Under the pieces are notes generated by a model that was given only the letters and a program-made list of their open reading frames with translations, did not search any database and was not told where the DNA came from. DNA of 28,026 nt from Rozella allomycis CSF55 (lineage: Eukaryota > Rozellomycota): contig KE561016.1 of assembly GCA_000442015.1 (NCBI GenBank), positions 1 through 28,026 on the forward strand. The letters are read 5' to 3'. Positions 1 through 10,647 of this stretch are shown here, one piece after another. A program made the position numbers and the translations under genes. How positions within the stretch are numbered: position 1 is the stretch's first letter; every line of letters begins with the position of its first letter.

Positions 1-2006
1 TCACTGGATACAACGAGTCTGACATCATTGGATCCCCTTTTGCGGATTTAATATTTTTAGAAATTTCAGAAATTGATTGTGGACATTGCGGCTATTTGGA
101 AGTTGAAATTGAAAAATTAAAGGAGGCTTCGAAATCAATGATATCCTCACTTTTGCAAAAAGAAAATGTTAACATTGATTTAATTTTGAAAGTTTTAAAA
201 CCTGCAAGTCCAATACAGAACACTTGCACATATGGATCATGCACCCTGTCTTGGTTTAACGTGGATGCGACTGCAGTTCTTGACAATGAAAATAAATTAA
301 TGTATTATGTAGTTTTACTTCATGATATATCAAGACAAAAGCAGGTTGAAGATGAACAAAGAAAGGCCAATAGATTAAAGACTGAATTCATAACAACTAT
401 TAGTCACGAGCTGAGAACTCCTTTAAATTGTATTATGGGATCATGTAGCCACTTACTTCATCTAATTAATTCCAGTAATTTTCTTCCTTTTTTATAATGT
501 TAGACCCCGGTAAAACATTGGATCAAATTTTCCAATTCAATGATTTTTGTGAAACTATATCAGTAACAATGTCTTCATCACAATTTTTATTAACTCTTGT
601 TAATAATGTCATTGACATACAGAAAATAGAAGCTGGGAAAATGGAAGCTCAAAATATAACCTTTGACCTACCTGGTATCATTGTAAAAGCAGTGCGAGCT
701 TGCAAGCCAATAGCAAGTCAGAAAAAGATTAGAATTTTAACTTTCTTTAAGAAACTCTACTGCTCTACTTCTAAAGTTGATTGTAATGATTCATCCATTG
801 TTTGCATCAAAAAGTTCAACATTGAGAATGATTTTGAGAATATAACCGTTTCTTTACAAGCTCTTAAAGGATCTGAAATGGATTCAACCGATTTATTGCC
901 GAAATATTGCATTGGGGATCCCGAAAAGTTATTTCAAGTGGTGATGAACATATTGAGTAATTCAGTCAAGTATTCGCCAAGCAACTCTCTTATTAAAGTT
1001 CACATTAGTAGCTTCTTGTACAAATCTAAAACCATTTTGACCTTTTCAATTCATGACCAGGGCCAGGGTATTTCTCCAGAGGATTACAAGAAACTTTTTC
1101 AGAGATTCAGTCGATTAAAACTTAGAAAACGTTCAGATAAACCAGCCAGTGGCTCAGGATTAGGACTAAACATCTGCAAACGCTTGTTAATGATAATGAA
1201 TGGTGATATCTGGGTTAGAGGTAATGAGGATGGCATAGAAGGTGAATATAAAGAATTGGCTGAATTAATTCTTAAATCTGAGGAAGATTCAGTTCATGAA
1301 AAGTGGATTAAACAATATTGCAAAGGCTATCCTGAAAAGTTTGAAGGCGCTTGTTTCACATTTGTAGTCCCTGTTGAATGTGCCAAAGAAAACGACACTA
1401 CTTGCATCAAAAGCAAAGATGAAGTTGATAACTCAGCCATACTAACAAGAACGTTAGAGAATTTAGTCTTTGGGCATTTAAGAGAGAATCAAAGCATAGA
1501 AAATATTAACAAGAGCAGTGTAGAACTAGACAGAAATGTATGCGACAGTGCATTTAGTTTGAGCGCATCAATTGTAAGTTTGTGGAATCAATTGAATTTA
1601 CTTGTTGTTGAAGATAACATAATAAATCAAAAAGTGTTAATCAAAATGATTAATGAAATTCTCAAGAATTGCATTCCATTTTCAATTGATGTTGCTGAAA
1701 ATGGTCTTGTAGCTCTTGAGAAAGTCGACCAAAAGTTTTATCAGGTCGTTTTCATGGGTACAATGTCATATTATGGTTCATGTAGATATTCAAATGCCTG
1801 TAATGGATGGAGTTGAAGCTTCCTTGAAAATATGCGAAAAGTACCCCGATTGTAGTAAGCGACCAATAATTGCAGCCGTCACAGCGAACGCAATGAAGAC
1901 TGATGCCAATCAAAATATTCAAAGATACTTTGACTACTACCTTAACAAGCCATTAACCATAACTAAAATCAAATCCATCTTCAGCAAACTGGGATTACCA
2001 TTTTAA
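1..2006 (+). CDS. Hybrid histidine kinase, 5'-partial (PAS, HisKA, HATPase, receiver)
   Basis: This is a two-component signalling protein that autophosphorylates on His and passes phosphate to its own receiver Asp. The frame is open from base 3, so the gene begins outside the window; about 648 residues are present. A PAS-like segment (TGYNESDIIGSPFADLIF; later VVLLHDISRQ) is followed by the H-box ISHELRTPLN, an N-box (ILSNSVKYSP), G1 (HDQGQGIS) and G2 (GSGLGLNICKRLL). The C-terminal receiver has LLVVEDN and phosphoacceptor D in DIQMPVMDG, then the conserved Thr (AVTANA) and Lys (LNKP). Two introns are inferred. The first, 475-503 (29 nt), joins the H-box helix to the second HisKA helix. The second, 1758-1785 (28 nt), splits the phosphoacceptor Asp codon, and its removal recreates FMDIQMPVMDG. 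An alternative first donor at 445 also keeps frame, but it shortens the helix and gives a 59-nt intron unlike the others. The physiological signal is unknown. Confidence 0.93.
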
Positions 2007-2046
2007 ATAAAACAACTTTAATTTTTTCCATTTAGGAAATTTTCCG

Positions 2047-2967
2047 ATGACTATTGAGAGCACAAAAAGACCGCATGAAAATCTCAGACATTTCTTGGCG
2101 GGTGGAATATCTGGTGCTTGCGCTGAAACTATTGTCGCGCCTATAGAACGCGCCAAATTATTGCTACAATTGCAGTCTGTCAATTCACAACTATTAAAAC
2201 AAAGCCATTATAAGGGATTCTTTGATGTTATCAAACGAATCCCAAAAGAGCAAGGATTCACATCTCTATGGTAGTACTGAATTTTACATTCAAGTAGGCG
2301 AGGAAACGGAGTAAATGTTGTTCGATACTTTTTCACTCAAGCATTAAACTTTTCATTTAAAGAAAAATACCAGAAACTATTTCATTCAGAAGGGGAAACC
2401 TTTTATAAATTTTTCTTTTCCAATTTGGCTGCTGGCGGACTTGCCGGTGCAACTTCCCTTTGCTTTGTGTTTCCGTTAGATCTTGCTCGTACAAAACTAG
2501 CACTGGATATTGGAAAAAAGGAAAGTAGAGAATATAAAGGATTAGCAGATGTAATAGGGGCTATATACAGAAAGAATGGGTTCAGAGGGCTTTACAATGG
2601 ATTTCAGATATCGGTCGTTGGAATTTTCTTTTATAGATCTGTATATTTTGGTGGATTTGATACAGCGAAAACTTATCTTCCGCCTAACCCATCTCTATTT
2701 CTTCAATGGGGTGCAGCACAAAGTGTGGCAATGTGTTCTGGATTGGTTGCATACCCTTTTGACTCTGTGAGGCGGAGAATGATGATGCAGAGTGGCAAAG
2801 ATAAGAAGCTTTATACTTCTGGGTTACAATGTTTCAAAACTGTTATTAAAGAAGAAGGATTTCGGGCACTTTATAAGGGATCTATCATAAATATGTTTCG
2901 AGGCACTGGCGGTGCGATAGTTTTGGTTTGCTATGAATATTTAGATCGATATCTCACTTTTGTATAA
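2047..2967 (+). CDS. AAC: Mitochondrial ADP/ATP carrier
   Basis: This inner-membrane antiporter exchanges cytosolic ADP for matrix ATP. The spliced product is 297 residues, the normal family length, with three mitochondrial-carrier repeats. The signatures APIERAKLLLQ, FPLDLARTKLA and YPFDSVRRRMMMQSG are visible; the RRRMMM hexapeptide is diagnostic of ADP/ATP carriers within the SLC25 family. One 27-nt intron (2271-2297) interrupts the Trp codon of SLW-RGNGVNVVRYF, and removing it restores the canonical LWRGNGVNV motif. The gene begins only 40 bp after the stop of the histidine kinase on the same strand. No N-terminal presequence is visible, as expected for this family. Confidence is very high. 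Confidence 0.97.
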
Positions 2968-2991
2968 TAAAAAACTTAGATGCATTATATT

Positions 2992-3957
2992 TTATTCATG
3001 TCTTTCTTTGGTTAGAACAAGGTAAGTGCCAAACTCTTGAAATGGAATAGCTTCAGACGGGTTCAAGACATCCATTGATTCAATATCACACAAGACTAAG
3101 GGAATATTGATCTGTTTGTTATTTTCATTATTAATTCCAAGCTCATTTGTAATATAGTCAATACATTTTCCCACTGTCCAATTCTATTCAAGAAAAGTTT
3201 GTTGCATTACTTTGTCAAAGAAGAAAGCTTTTGGATCAATTTTCTTTATTTTGTCGTCTATTTGAACCATAGCATACGATCTGTTTTCAGGGTTCAAACC
3301 TTGGTTTCCCTTTAATGTCAATCACTGATTTTAATTACAGCTGCCTTCATTTTCATTTTCATGAATTCAACTCTTTTATTCAATTTACCAAATCTTAATT
3401 TTTCTCTTGCTAGCTTTATAGCCTCACTCGAAGTATTAGCAACTTGCTTGGCGGTAAATGATTTACAGCCATGAATTGTTTCATCGCGATGCCTGTATTT
3501 CATACTGGTTCATTATTTACTTTAAACAATAGGACTTTGAACAGAATTTGCAGCTAGCCATTACTAGGCTTTGTATTCCACAAGTGTCCATGGAACATGT
3601 CTTTTTAGAGTGTCTTGTGCTATCGAATTTCACGCATTCAGATAAATGTTTATCAAGCTATTTTCCGTTTCACATAAATTTACTTTATCATCAAGCGGTA
3701 CATCACAAAATGGACATTCGGCATGTCTATCCTATTAGATTTTACGAAATGTGCATACTTTGGTTCCACTTGTGCATTTATGAGATGTAACACTTCTGTG
3801 ATCAATACTATAACAGTACAACATAAATTATAGTACCAGTAAACGTGATTGCAAAAAGAGCATGTAAAAGGCAGATAATCTATGCGAAGTCCCTTTAAAA
3901 TGTACCAAGAGTATTGCAGAAAGGATGTTCACAATTTTTCCCGATATTTAATTCCAT
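2992..3957 (-). CDS. ZFAND1: AN1-type zinc finger protein, ZFAND1/Cuz1 homologue
   Basis: In other eukaryotes ZFAND1/Cuz1 links Cdc48/p97 and the proteasome, notably in arsenite stress and stress-granule clearance. The spliced product is 257 residues (human ZFAND1 is 268). The N-terminus MELNIGKNCEHPFCNTLDYL leads into one AN1 finger (LPFTCSFCNHVYC, IDHRSVTSHKC). A second AN1-type finger follows (CSMDTCGIQ, ASCKFCSKSYCLKHRDE, IHGC). The C-terminal ubiquitin-like region contains FMKMKMKAA, NWTVGKCIDYITNELG and the end GTYLVLTKERHE. Seven introns of 26-29 nt are inferred at 3880-3905, 3808-3836, 3732-3758, 3658-3683, 3493-3520, 3310-3338 and 3184-3210. Each starts GTA and ends AG, and each removal restores a conserved finger or core motif. 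This is an unusually high intron density: 192 of 966 bp. It is convergent with the ADP/ATP carrier, 24 bp between their ends. Confidence 0.93.
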
Positions 3958-4055
3958 TTTATAGCTGAGGGCGAGGCGAATTTTCGTATTCCATTATCTA
4001 TACATGGGAGTAATAAATGATTAAAAAGAAAAGAAAAACAAAGTAGTTTATTAAG

Positions 4056-4466
4056 ATGGCTCGATTGGATACAAAGGTAGACAAAGTTGCTACAGGCTAC
4101 ACTGATAAATTGTTGGAAGTTATTGGCTTATTGCAAAAAATAAGATCCTCAAATGATCGAATTCTTAATTATGTTCGATAAGAAAAGAAGGATATTTTGA
4201 TCATATACGGGTATATTGAAAACGAGAGTACGAAGGTTCGGGGCACAAACCTTCAACCCCGGAAAGCATGGAAAAACCAGCCGAAACGAAAGCAAAAAAC
4301 ACTGCTATGGAACACAGTATATCTCACATCCATCCATTACAGGGAACAGAGTGTGACGTGTGGAGAGAGGCAAAAGTAGATTGTAACGTTTATGATCAAA
4401 TAGAAAATAAAAAATGAGACAAGGGTTTATTTAGGAAATTAGAGAATTATAGTAAATAGGGATATC
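4056..4466 (+). other. Stretch with unresolved coding signal upstream of a Crinkler-like gene
   Basis: An ATG at 4056 opens a 41-codon frame (MARLDTKVDKVATGYTDKLL...) predicted to be helical and ending at 4181. Around 4268 another frame reads MEKPAETKAKNTAMEHS and stays open to about 4416. Either could be N-terminal exons of the P-loop gene that follows, but I could not find an intron set that joins them in frame, and the single N at 4467 hides the junction. I therefore leave the stretch unassigned. The frame starting near 4197 (MIIYGYIENES...) has no recognisable features. Confidence 0.3.
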
Positions 4467-4467
4467 N
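4467..4467. other. Single unknown base (probable contig join)
   Basis: One N interrupts the 5' part of the Crinkler-like gene. Unlike the other single Ns in this window, I see no duplicated sequence on its two sides, so bases may be missing here. Confidence 0.7.
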
Positions 4468-5882
4468 AGCTAAAGGAAGAAGGAAATAAGAAATACCTTC
4501 GTTTTACTGAATTTCAGCTGTTTGGTCGTGTATATGAGAAAATTCTAGTTAGACAATGCTGGGAGAAACTCTTTGTTTGCCTCACCAAATATGAAAGAGG
4601 TACAATTCTTGGAGCGTCGGGAATCGGGAAATCCATGTTTCTATTATACCTCGCATATCGATTTATGCAAGAAGGACAGAAAGTAGTCTTTTCACACTCT
4701 TTGCAGAGAACTACGGTTGTTGCATCAAAGCGCGAAGTGGTGGTTAGGAGAGCCACATTAGAAGAAGAAGAATCTGCAGTGTTCTTGTTTGACTCGGTAA
4801 GACCCACAAATTGCACAAGGGGGTACCTAGTAAGCACTCCTAGAGATGATCCATGTTTCAATGAATTCAAGAAAGTCCATCGCAGTATATTCCATTACAT
4901 GCCAACATGGACTGCTGATGAATTGGATGATTATATGAGCGTTTGCTTGCCCAATGCCACAAAAGATGAGATAGAACGATATAAAGCCCGATATCATGTA
5001 TATGGTGGTGTTCCTCGTACTATTTTTGATTATGGCTCTCGATACAGCCTCAATGAAGAGGCAGAGAATATGATTTATAGGTTAGGGATTACCGAGACCA
5101 TGTTTCACCGTGGCACTCTGCGAAGCGAAAATTGTCCCTATGATTTTGACATGTTGGTACACTTGGTAGTGACAGATGAGGACTTTACGGATTATGAACA
5201 CACCATAGCGTCTGAAGCATTAGCTGATCGCTTGACCGAGATTGCGAAAAGAAGTGAATACTACTTGGAAACTCTGGGAAAGGCCATACAATATGGAGGG
5301 GAGTCTGTTCTTACTGGTGATCTTTTCCAATTATATGCTATATGCAAGATCAGATCTGGCGGTGACTTTAGAGTTAAATGTAAGTGCGAATCAGTTCATT
5401 AAATATAAGGTATTAAAGGCATGAATGTGCGCAATGAGTTTACTTTGACAATTAAGCCTTCCGATGTGCAGGCCGCATGTAGCATTGAGGAGGATGTAGG
5501 ATTGAGCAAAAGACTCTATGTACTCACTGCATCAAATTTCAAAGGCGAGGACTTTAAATTTGAAGATATTTTACTCATTATGACTAATAGATATGATTAT
5601 GGGTTTAAGATAAATGCACAGAGCGCTCAAGTTGTGAAGACCTTAATAGAACAAAAAGGTAGGGACAATGTGGCAATTATCTTTGTGGTCCCGTTTGATT
5701 ATGTCTTTGATTCATTCAAGGAGCAAAAGATTATTAAAACCGAGAGACTCGAAATTATTAAGAATTCTAGCGACTTGGCAGAGGAGAATTTGCGAATTAA
5801 CCAAGAAGAAGATTTGAAATCGGAAATATTGGATTTTGTCCGGGGCTTACCACAGTTTGTTCTTGGAATCCCAGGCTGCTAA
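4468..5882 (+). CDS. Crinkler/RHS-type P-loop ATPase, N-terminus unresolved
   Basis: I assign this to the Crinkler (CRN)/retrotransposon-hot-spot-type NTPase family of putative effectors or nuclear proteins; substrate and role are unknown. The readable frame opens at 4443 and runs through EFQLFGRVYEKILVRQCWEKL to a Walker A motif TILGASGIGKSMFLLYLAYR, a classic CRN P-loop followed by a membrane-like helix. A likely Walker B is SAVFLFDSV, then a sensor-like segment (GYLVSTPRDD) and a helical region YHVYGGVPRTIFDY. The C-terminal segment IIFVVPFDYVFDSFKEQ ... QFVLGI matches the usual CRN/RHS ending. One 30-nt intron (5380-5409, starting GTAAGT) joins the two main exons in frame. The true start lies upstream, beyond the single N at 4467. 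The neighbours are ordinary housekeeping genes, so there is no effector cluster visible here. Confidence 0.75.
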
Positions 5883-6019
5883 CATAATAAATAGTCGTTT
5901 AATGTATTATAACTTTTTCTGTTTGACGAGTTTTTCATATTGGCATATTGAATGGAATTTGGGTAGCAATTATCTATTGAGAAGTATAATAGACTTTAAA
6001 AACAATATTAAGAATGTAT

Positions 6020-9000
6020 TTATTCACCTATTAGTTTGAGATAATCGTCTCTAACGCCATACAAATCTTGCAGACAAATTCTCATTTGATCAAGATCATG
6101 AAACATTTCCTTGAACGAAGCGGAAATGAAGAGATAATGGTAGTCGTTTAAATCCATCATAGTAATGAAAACATCTGGAATTGCTTGCAAGTTTTTTCTA
6201 ACTTTGTGTCTTGATTTTTCAATATCAGGAAGGAAAGGCGGCATTGGTTCTCTAGTCAATAAAGTGCCATGCAATACATTGAAATATAAAGTGACAGCGC
6301 CTAGGAATAATCTTCTTTCTTTTGATAATTTTAATAAAACATTCTTTTTAAAGTGATCGCTGAATCCTTGAGATGCGGCAATTCTACTGGACAATAGTCT
6401 ATCGAGAATATTCTGGCTGTTCTGACAAAGAGATTTATAGAGAGAACCTCTAAAAGGATGACCATCAAAGGTAACTTCATTTGAAGAGTATTGCAAGAGT
6501 TCTTGACATTTAATGATTGAATTTTGTATTTGAAATTCCAGCGACAGAAAGTCTTGCGTTGTCACTTTCAGTTCAACATCATTTTGGCAAGTCATGACAC
6601 AAACAATTTTAGAAAACAATAAACTCAATTTCTGTGTAATTTTTCCCAATTCATTTCGTGCAGCAACTTTGGCGAAATATGGAAACAAAACTAGCGACAT
6701 TAAGAGGCAAGCAATGACACCGACAATGATCATTACAGATCTTCTTAGAGCTAATTGATAGATATCAGAAACATTTGATTGAGGATTATTTTCATGAATT
6801 ATTGTATCCAACACTTTTCCATACAAAATCAAAGAAAATGTTGTCAACGCGACAATCCCAATCCTTGAATATTTAGTGTACAATCTCATAAAAGTCAATG
6901 GCCACACAACAACAATTGAACACAAAATTTGCAAGATTCCCATTTCAGCTTTTATTCCAGGAATCAAAATCCAAATCAACAATGCAGAAATCGCACCAGC
7001 TAATGTTCCCCAGATTCGCCAGATTCCCATTGACAAGGAAGCTCCAATCTACATTAATCATTACATTCAATCTTACTGTTGGTGACATTACAACATACAC
7101 TGTGAATAGAGCCCAACTTCCCTTCCAATCATAAAAGAAATGATAAGTGTCATCATCAAACCCAAACAAAGATATCAATGTCACACTAATCGCCGTTCTA
7201 AGCGCATATTTGTATTCTGGAGTTGCAAATTTGACAGACAAACGATATCCCAAATCAAGAACGATCAATTTAAACGATTTCAACATGATTTCAAAATTAG
7301 AAAATCTTGGGCGCTCCATGAATTCTCTGAAACGCAATTTTATATCCGTCAAAGACAAAAGACTATTCATTGACGCTCTTCTTGAACTGTCAGGCTCATC
7401 AAATGATTTTATACTTCCAGATTCATCTACTCATTAAACATTAAAGAAAATACCTTCTTCATTTCTATTTAATAAATTTATTGAACTAAACGATCTTCTC
7501 ACTTGAGGATCATTCCATAGAAAGGGCACATACAAACTTTTAGCCTTTTTCATCATTCTAGTCTTTTTTGATAGAATATCCAATTTTTCACCAAACATTG
7601 TAAGACAAAGCAGAAAAGAAAATATACAATACAATTCCTCAATTAACCCATTAGTTTTAGATTTTGACAATCCTTCGACAAGGGTCCCAATGTCATCTTC
7701 TACAGTGACGTCAGTCTCTTCCATTTGGTCATTATTAGTTTGCATCAAATAGTCTTTCACCACTTGCTTTTGTCTCATTTTAAGTTGCTCAATTGCCTCA
7801 TTAATTGTTTTAAACGACACTGTATTTGTGGGTGAAAGTCCAACAGAAGAGATGGAGGTTTTACGATGAGCAAAGATATCGTTAAATTTCCCCCAAAATG
7901 TCGTCTCTTTGCCCTTCTCATTGCTATCTTCTATAATGGAATCTGTACGGACTTGGCTCGTCGCACTGAGCAAACTTGCCCTAGCCTGATCTTCAGTTTT
8001 CCTCTTCCATATTTGTGGAAATAGAGCATCTAGTCTTTTGCTTTTCCTGTCACTGGATTTTTGTTTCGTGAAAATGTTAATGTGTGATATCTTCTTGGCC
8101 GCATCTTTGAATCTATTGCTTCTCTCTCGTCCAAAAACATCATAGTCCCAGGGACTCAATATATTCGTATCCTCCTCAATCTCTTTCGTCCTTAGTCTGT
8201 TGTAAACATGTCGGAGATCCAACATGGCCAAATCTACAAACTAGATGCCAATAATTCNTTCATTGTTATCTTCTATAATGGAATCTGTACGGACTTGGCT
8301 TGTTGCACTGAGCAAGCTTGCCCTAGCCTGATCTTCAGTTTTCCTCTTCCATATTTGTGGAAATAGAGCATCTAGTCTTTTGCTTTTCCTGTCACTGGAT
8401 TTTTGTTTCGTGAAAATGTTAATGTGTGATATCTTCTTGGCCGCATCTTTGAATCTATTGCTTCTCTCTCGTCCAAAAACATCATAGTCCCAGGGACTCA
8501 ATACATTTGTATCCTCCTCACTCTCTTTCGTTCTTAGTCTGTTGTAAACATGTCGGAGATCCAACATGGCCAAATCTACAAACTAGATGTCAATCATTCA
8601 ATTCTATTACTTGCATAAAATCAGACTCTATTTCTCTCATGAAAATTTTAAAAGACTCTTTATTGATCGAATCAACGGCATTAAACTCCAACAATTGTTT
8701 GCAGCTGGAACCAATCGACGTCAAGTGACGAAGAAGTCTTCGAATCGTTACCGTAAAAGATTCATAATACTTTCTATCAAAATACGAATATGAAATTTCT
8801 AGCCTTGATTCATCCAACGCCGACGATATCTTGTTAAAAGTCGCCCTTGCATTATTCATGCTCTTTTCAAGTTTCGCCATTAAATCATTGGCGTTAAATG
8901 TTTCATTGGAATGATTCACAGACCACGATACTTCAGCCATCAAAGATAATAAATCTCCAAGAGATCGAACACCAGCCTTCATATGTTTTCTCAATTCATC

Positions 9001-9668
9001 GCCAGCGTAAAACGGAAATATTAGCAAATTTACAATCAATGATATCGCAGCGCCAATTAAATAAACCAATGAAAAGAAAATTATCATCTTACTTTGAGTT
9101 GAGCCATTAGCATTTCGTAATCAAATGTTTGTCCATCCTTTATCTGCTTATACCCGTTCATTATACTCGTAATCATCAGTAGAAAACATATATTTGTAGC
9201 CGTCGTCACTTGCTTTTGGTAATTTGCCTTTAGCAATGCTAGAACAAATACGGTAATTGCTATTGTTGAAAGTAACATCAACGAAGAAAATAACATTTTT
9301 GGAATCACAAAATAACAAAAGCAGCCCATCATTATCACTGATATTACAAAGAAGAATATTGACTGTAACATTGCACCCACTGATTTTGACGGGTCAGCAA
9401 GTATAATGGAAATTGGAAGGTATATCAGACGAGTTATTTCTGTAGTAATAACATACGGGAAATTTTCAATATACATCAAACTGATTGAAATAGTAAAAGC
9501 GAGAACAGTCTTGAATATATTCTTGAATTCCCTTGATTTAAGATACTTAAAAATGCTTCTCATTTTTTCATTCAAAATGCAAGTGAATTTTTCCCATTTA
9601 TCTACAGGAGCTTGTGTTGGGACTGTCAATGGATCGCCTTCCGAGTTTGGTGACATAAATGAAAACAC
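6020..9668 (-). CDS. FUSC/aromatic-acid-exporter-type membrane protein (DUF2421-like)
   Basis: This is a large multi-pass protein of the fungal FUSC/ArAE-like family (Bre4-like); some bacterial relatives export aromatic acids, but the substrate here is unknown. An N-terminal hydrophobic block (roughly residues 50-230, ending VNLLIFPFYAGDELRKHMK) is followed by a cytosolic region QFVDLAMLDLRHVYNRL. A polar Ser/Lys-rich linker and a short hydrophobic hairpin come next. The second membrane block reads YALRTAISVTLIS, KGSWALFTVYVVMSPT, then IGASLSMGIWRIWGTLAG, the FUSC signature. Canonical introns are at 8583-8610, 7427-7453 and 7049-7076 (28, 27, 28 nt). The change of frame near 9090 is best explained by a 26-nt segment at 9067-9092 with a GT...TG end. 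A contig-overlap duplication (7917-8599) lies inside the gene. Counting that once and removing all four segments gives exactly 1,066 codons. ATG 9668 is the first in frame; a second at 9656 is also possible. Confidence 0.88.
7917..8599. repeat. 341-bp near-identical direct duplication flanking an N (unmerged contig overlap)
   Basis: Bases 7917-8257 and 8259-8599 align over 341 bp without a gap, at a constant offset of 342, with 11 mismatches by my count (about 3%, mostly C/T). A single N at 8258 separates them exactly. Both copies encode the same piece of the FUSC protein, including MAMLDLRHVYNRLRTKE, and even the same intron end. This is how two overlapping contig ends from different alleles or strains would look if scaffolded without merging. 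A genuine tandem duplication is less likely because the N falls exactly at the join and the frame works only with one copy. Confidence 0.85.
9067..9092 (-). other. Candidate 26-nt intron with non-canonical GT...TG ends
   Basis: On the minus strand the segment starts GTAAGATGATAA and ends TTTTCATTG. Removing it changes the reading frame exactly as required: ...MLMAQLK joins VYLIGAAISLIVNLLIFP, a well-formed membrane helix, and makes the whole gene an integral number of codons. Its length and GTA start match the other introns in the window, but no AG acceptor exists in the minus-strand sequence from the donor down to about 9001. A single-base assembly error in the acceptor, or a one-base frameshift, are the alternatives. 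Confidence 0.5.
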
Positions 9669-9825
9669 GAAATTTCATAACAAGTGATTGCGAATTACAA
9701 TCTAAAATTGATATTTATTTAAAGATCAATTGAATTGCATTATACGTTATTAACTACATTCTATTTTTAATGTTCATTCATTCACGACATCTAAAATAGA
9801 AGGCCTTTCTAAGCCACACACTTTA

Positions 9826-10581
9826 ATGCACCGAAAATTGATTACCATCATTACATTATACATATCAACGTTCAATTGTGAAACAACAAGCATAACTAAT
9901 GAAATTATAATTCCTGACATTAAAACTACTGTTTCCTTTAGCACAGAGTTCGGGCACACAAAATATGCTGTTTCTGCCCGATACAAGGAGAATCAAGAAT
10001 ATGGACAAGGCGAAATGCATCAATATCTAATAAGAGGCAGAATGTCAAGAGTTCATTCTCAATTTAAATTCGATTATTCCAGCTTGCTATTTGCTGATGA
10101 CCAGCGCAGAACATTACATATCATATCGACAAAAGATCGGGTTAGCACAATACAAACCCTAGCTTATGATTTAGATAAGCCGCGCAATGGCAGTGTGGCG
10201 AAAATAATCGTATTCAATACCTCACCGGTTAAAGGTGTATCTGTTTTCAATATGGATGCCGAAAATGATAATTGGTATGCAAATGATATACTACGAAATA
10301 AAATGAAGAGACAGGTTTATTTGAGGAATGGCGTTTGGTGCTTTGTCGACACCAATGAGGCAGTGATTGGGCAAGTTATCACCGAAGAGGAAATTAGAAA
10401 AGATCTTGATACTTATAAAAGTAAACATAAAAAATTCTACATTCAAAACATGAACGCAATTTTGATATCAGTTTCCCTAATGTCGATATTCAGTAAAGTT
10501 GGACCGATTCTGCTGTTCTATGGAACTGTTCAAATAGCATTAAATCTAATCAATGAAGATTCTTCATTAAAACCTAAATAA
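9826..10581 (+). CDS. Secreted or membrane protein of unknown function, 251 aa
   Basis: I do not recognise this family. The first 20 residues (basic MHRK, then a hydrophobic stretch LITIITLYISTF) look like a signal peptide. The central 170 residues appear beta-rich and soluble (YLIRGRMSRVHSQFKFDYSS, GSVAKIIVFN, YLRNGVWCFVDTNEAVIGQV). A charged helix (TEEEIRKDLDTYKSKHKKF) leads to a C-terminal hydrophobic segment of about 34 residues (MNAILISVSLMSIFSK, VGPILLFYGTVQIALNLI). A single-pass or hairpin anchor with a lumenal domain in the endomembrane system is plausible. No intron is evident. It is divergent from the FUSC gene across 157 bp and could share a promoter with it. Confidence 0.7.
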   Translation: MHRKLITIITLYISTFNCETTSITNEIIIPDIKTTVSFSTEFGHTKYAVSARYKENQEYGQGEMHQYLIRGRMSRVHSQFKFDYSSLLFADDQRRTLHIISTKDRVSTIQTLAYDLDKPRNGSVAKIIVFNTSPVKGVSVFNMDAENDNWYANDILRNKMKRQVYLRNGVWCFVDTNEAVIGQVITEEEIRKDLDTYKSKHKKFYIQNMNAILISVSLMSIFSKVGPILLFYGTVQIALNLINEDSSLKPK

Positions 10582-10647
10582 ACATTTAATTTATAGAACT
10601 ACATGATTTTTCATAATCTCCATTCAAGGGTCCAGTGGCTTATAAAA

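Noticed and set aside
445-503. A 59-nt intron starting at 445 in the histidine kinase
   Set aside because: It also preserves frame, but the 29-nt alternative (475-503) keeps the LL-containing HisKA helix and fits the lengths of all other introns here.
2047-2967. Carrier gene read as two broken pieces or a pseudogene
   Set aside because: A 27-nt GTA...TAG segment restores LWRGNGVNV exactly, and the product has normal length and all signatures.
4197-4379. 60-codon frame MIIYGYIENES... as a gene
   Set aside because: No start context, no motif, highly basic low-quality sequence; a competing frame over the same bases looks no worse.
5380-5418. A 39-nt intron ending at the second AAAG in the first Crinkler-like gene
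   Set aside because: It also keeps frame, but the 30-nt version (5380-5409) fits the length distribution better; RNA data would decide.
8241-8573. A separate paralogous gene beginning MAMLDLRHVYNRL
   Set aside because: It is the same exon piece as 7434-8231, duplicated across an N with about 3% mismatch; the frame of the surrounding gene needs only one copy.
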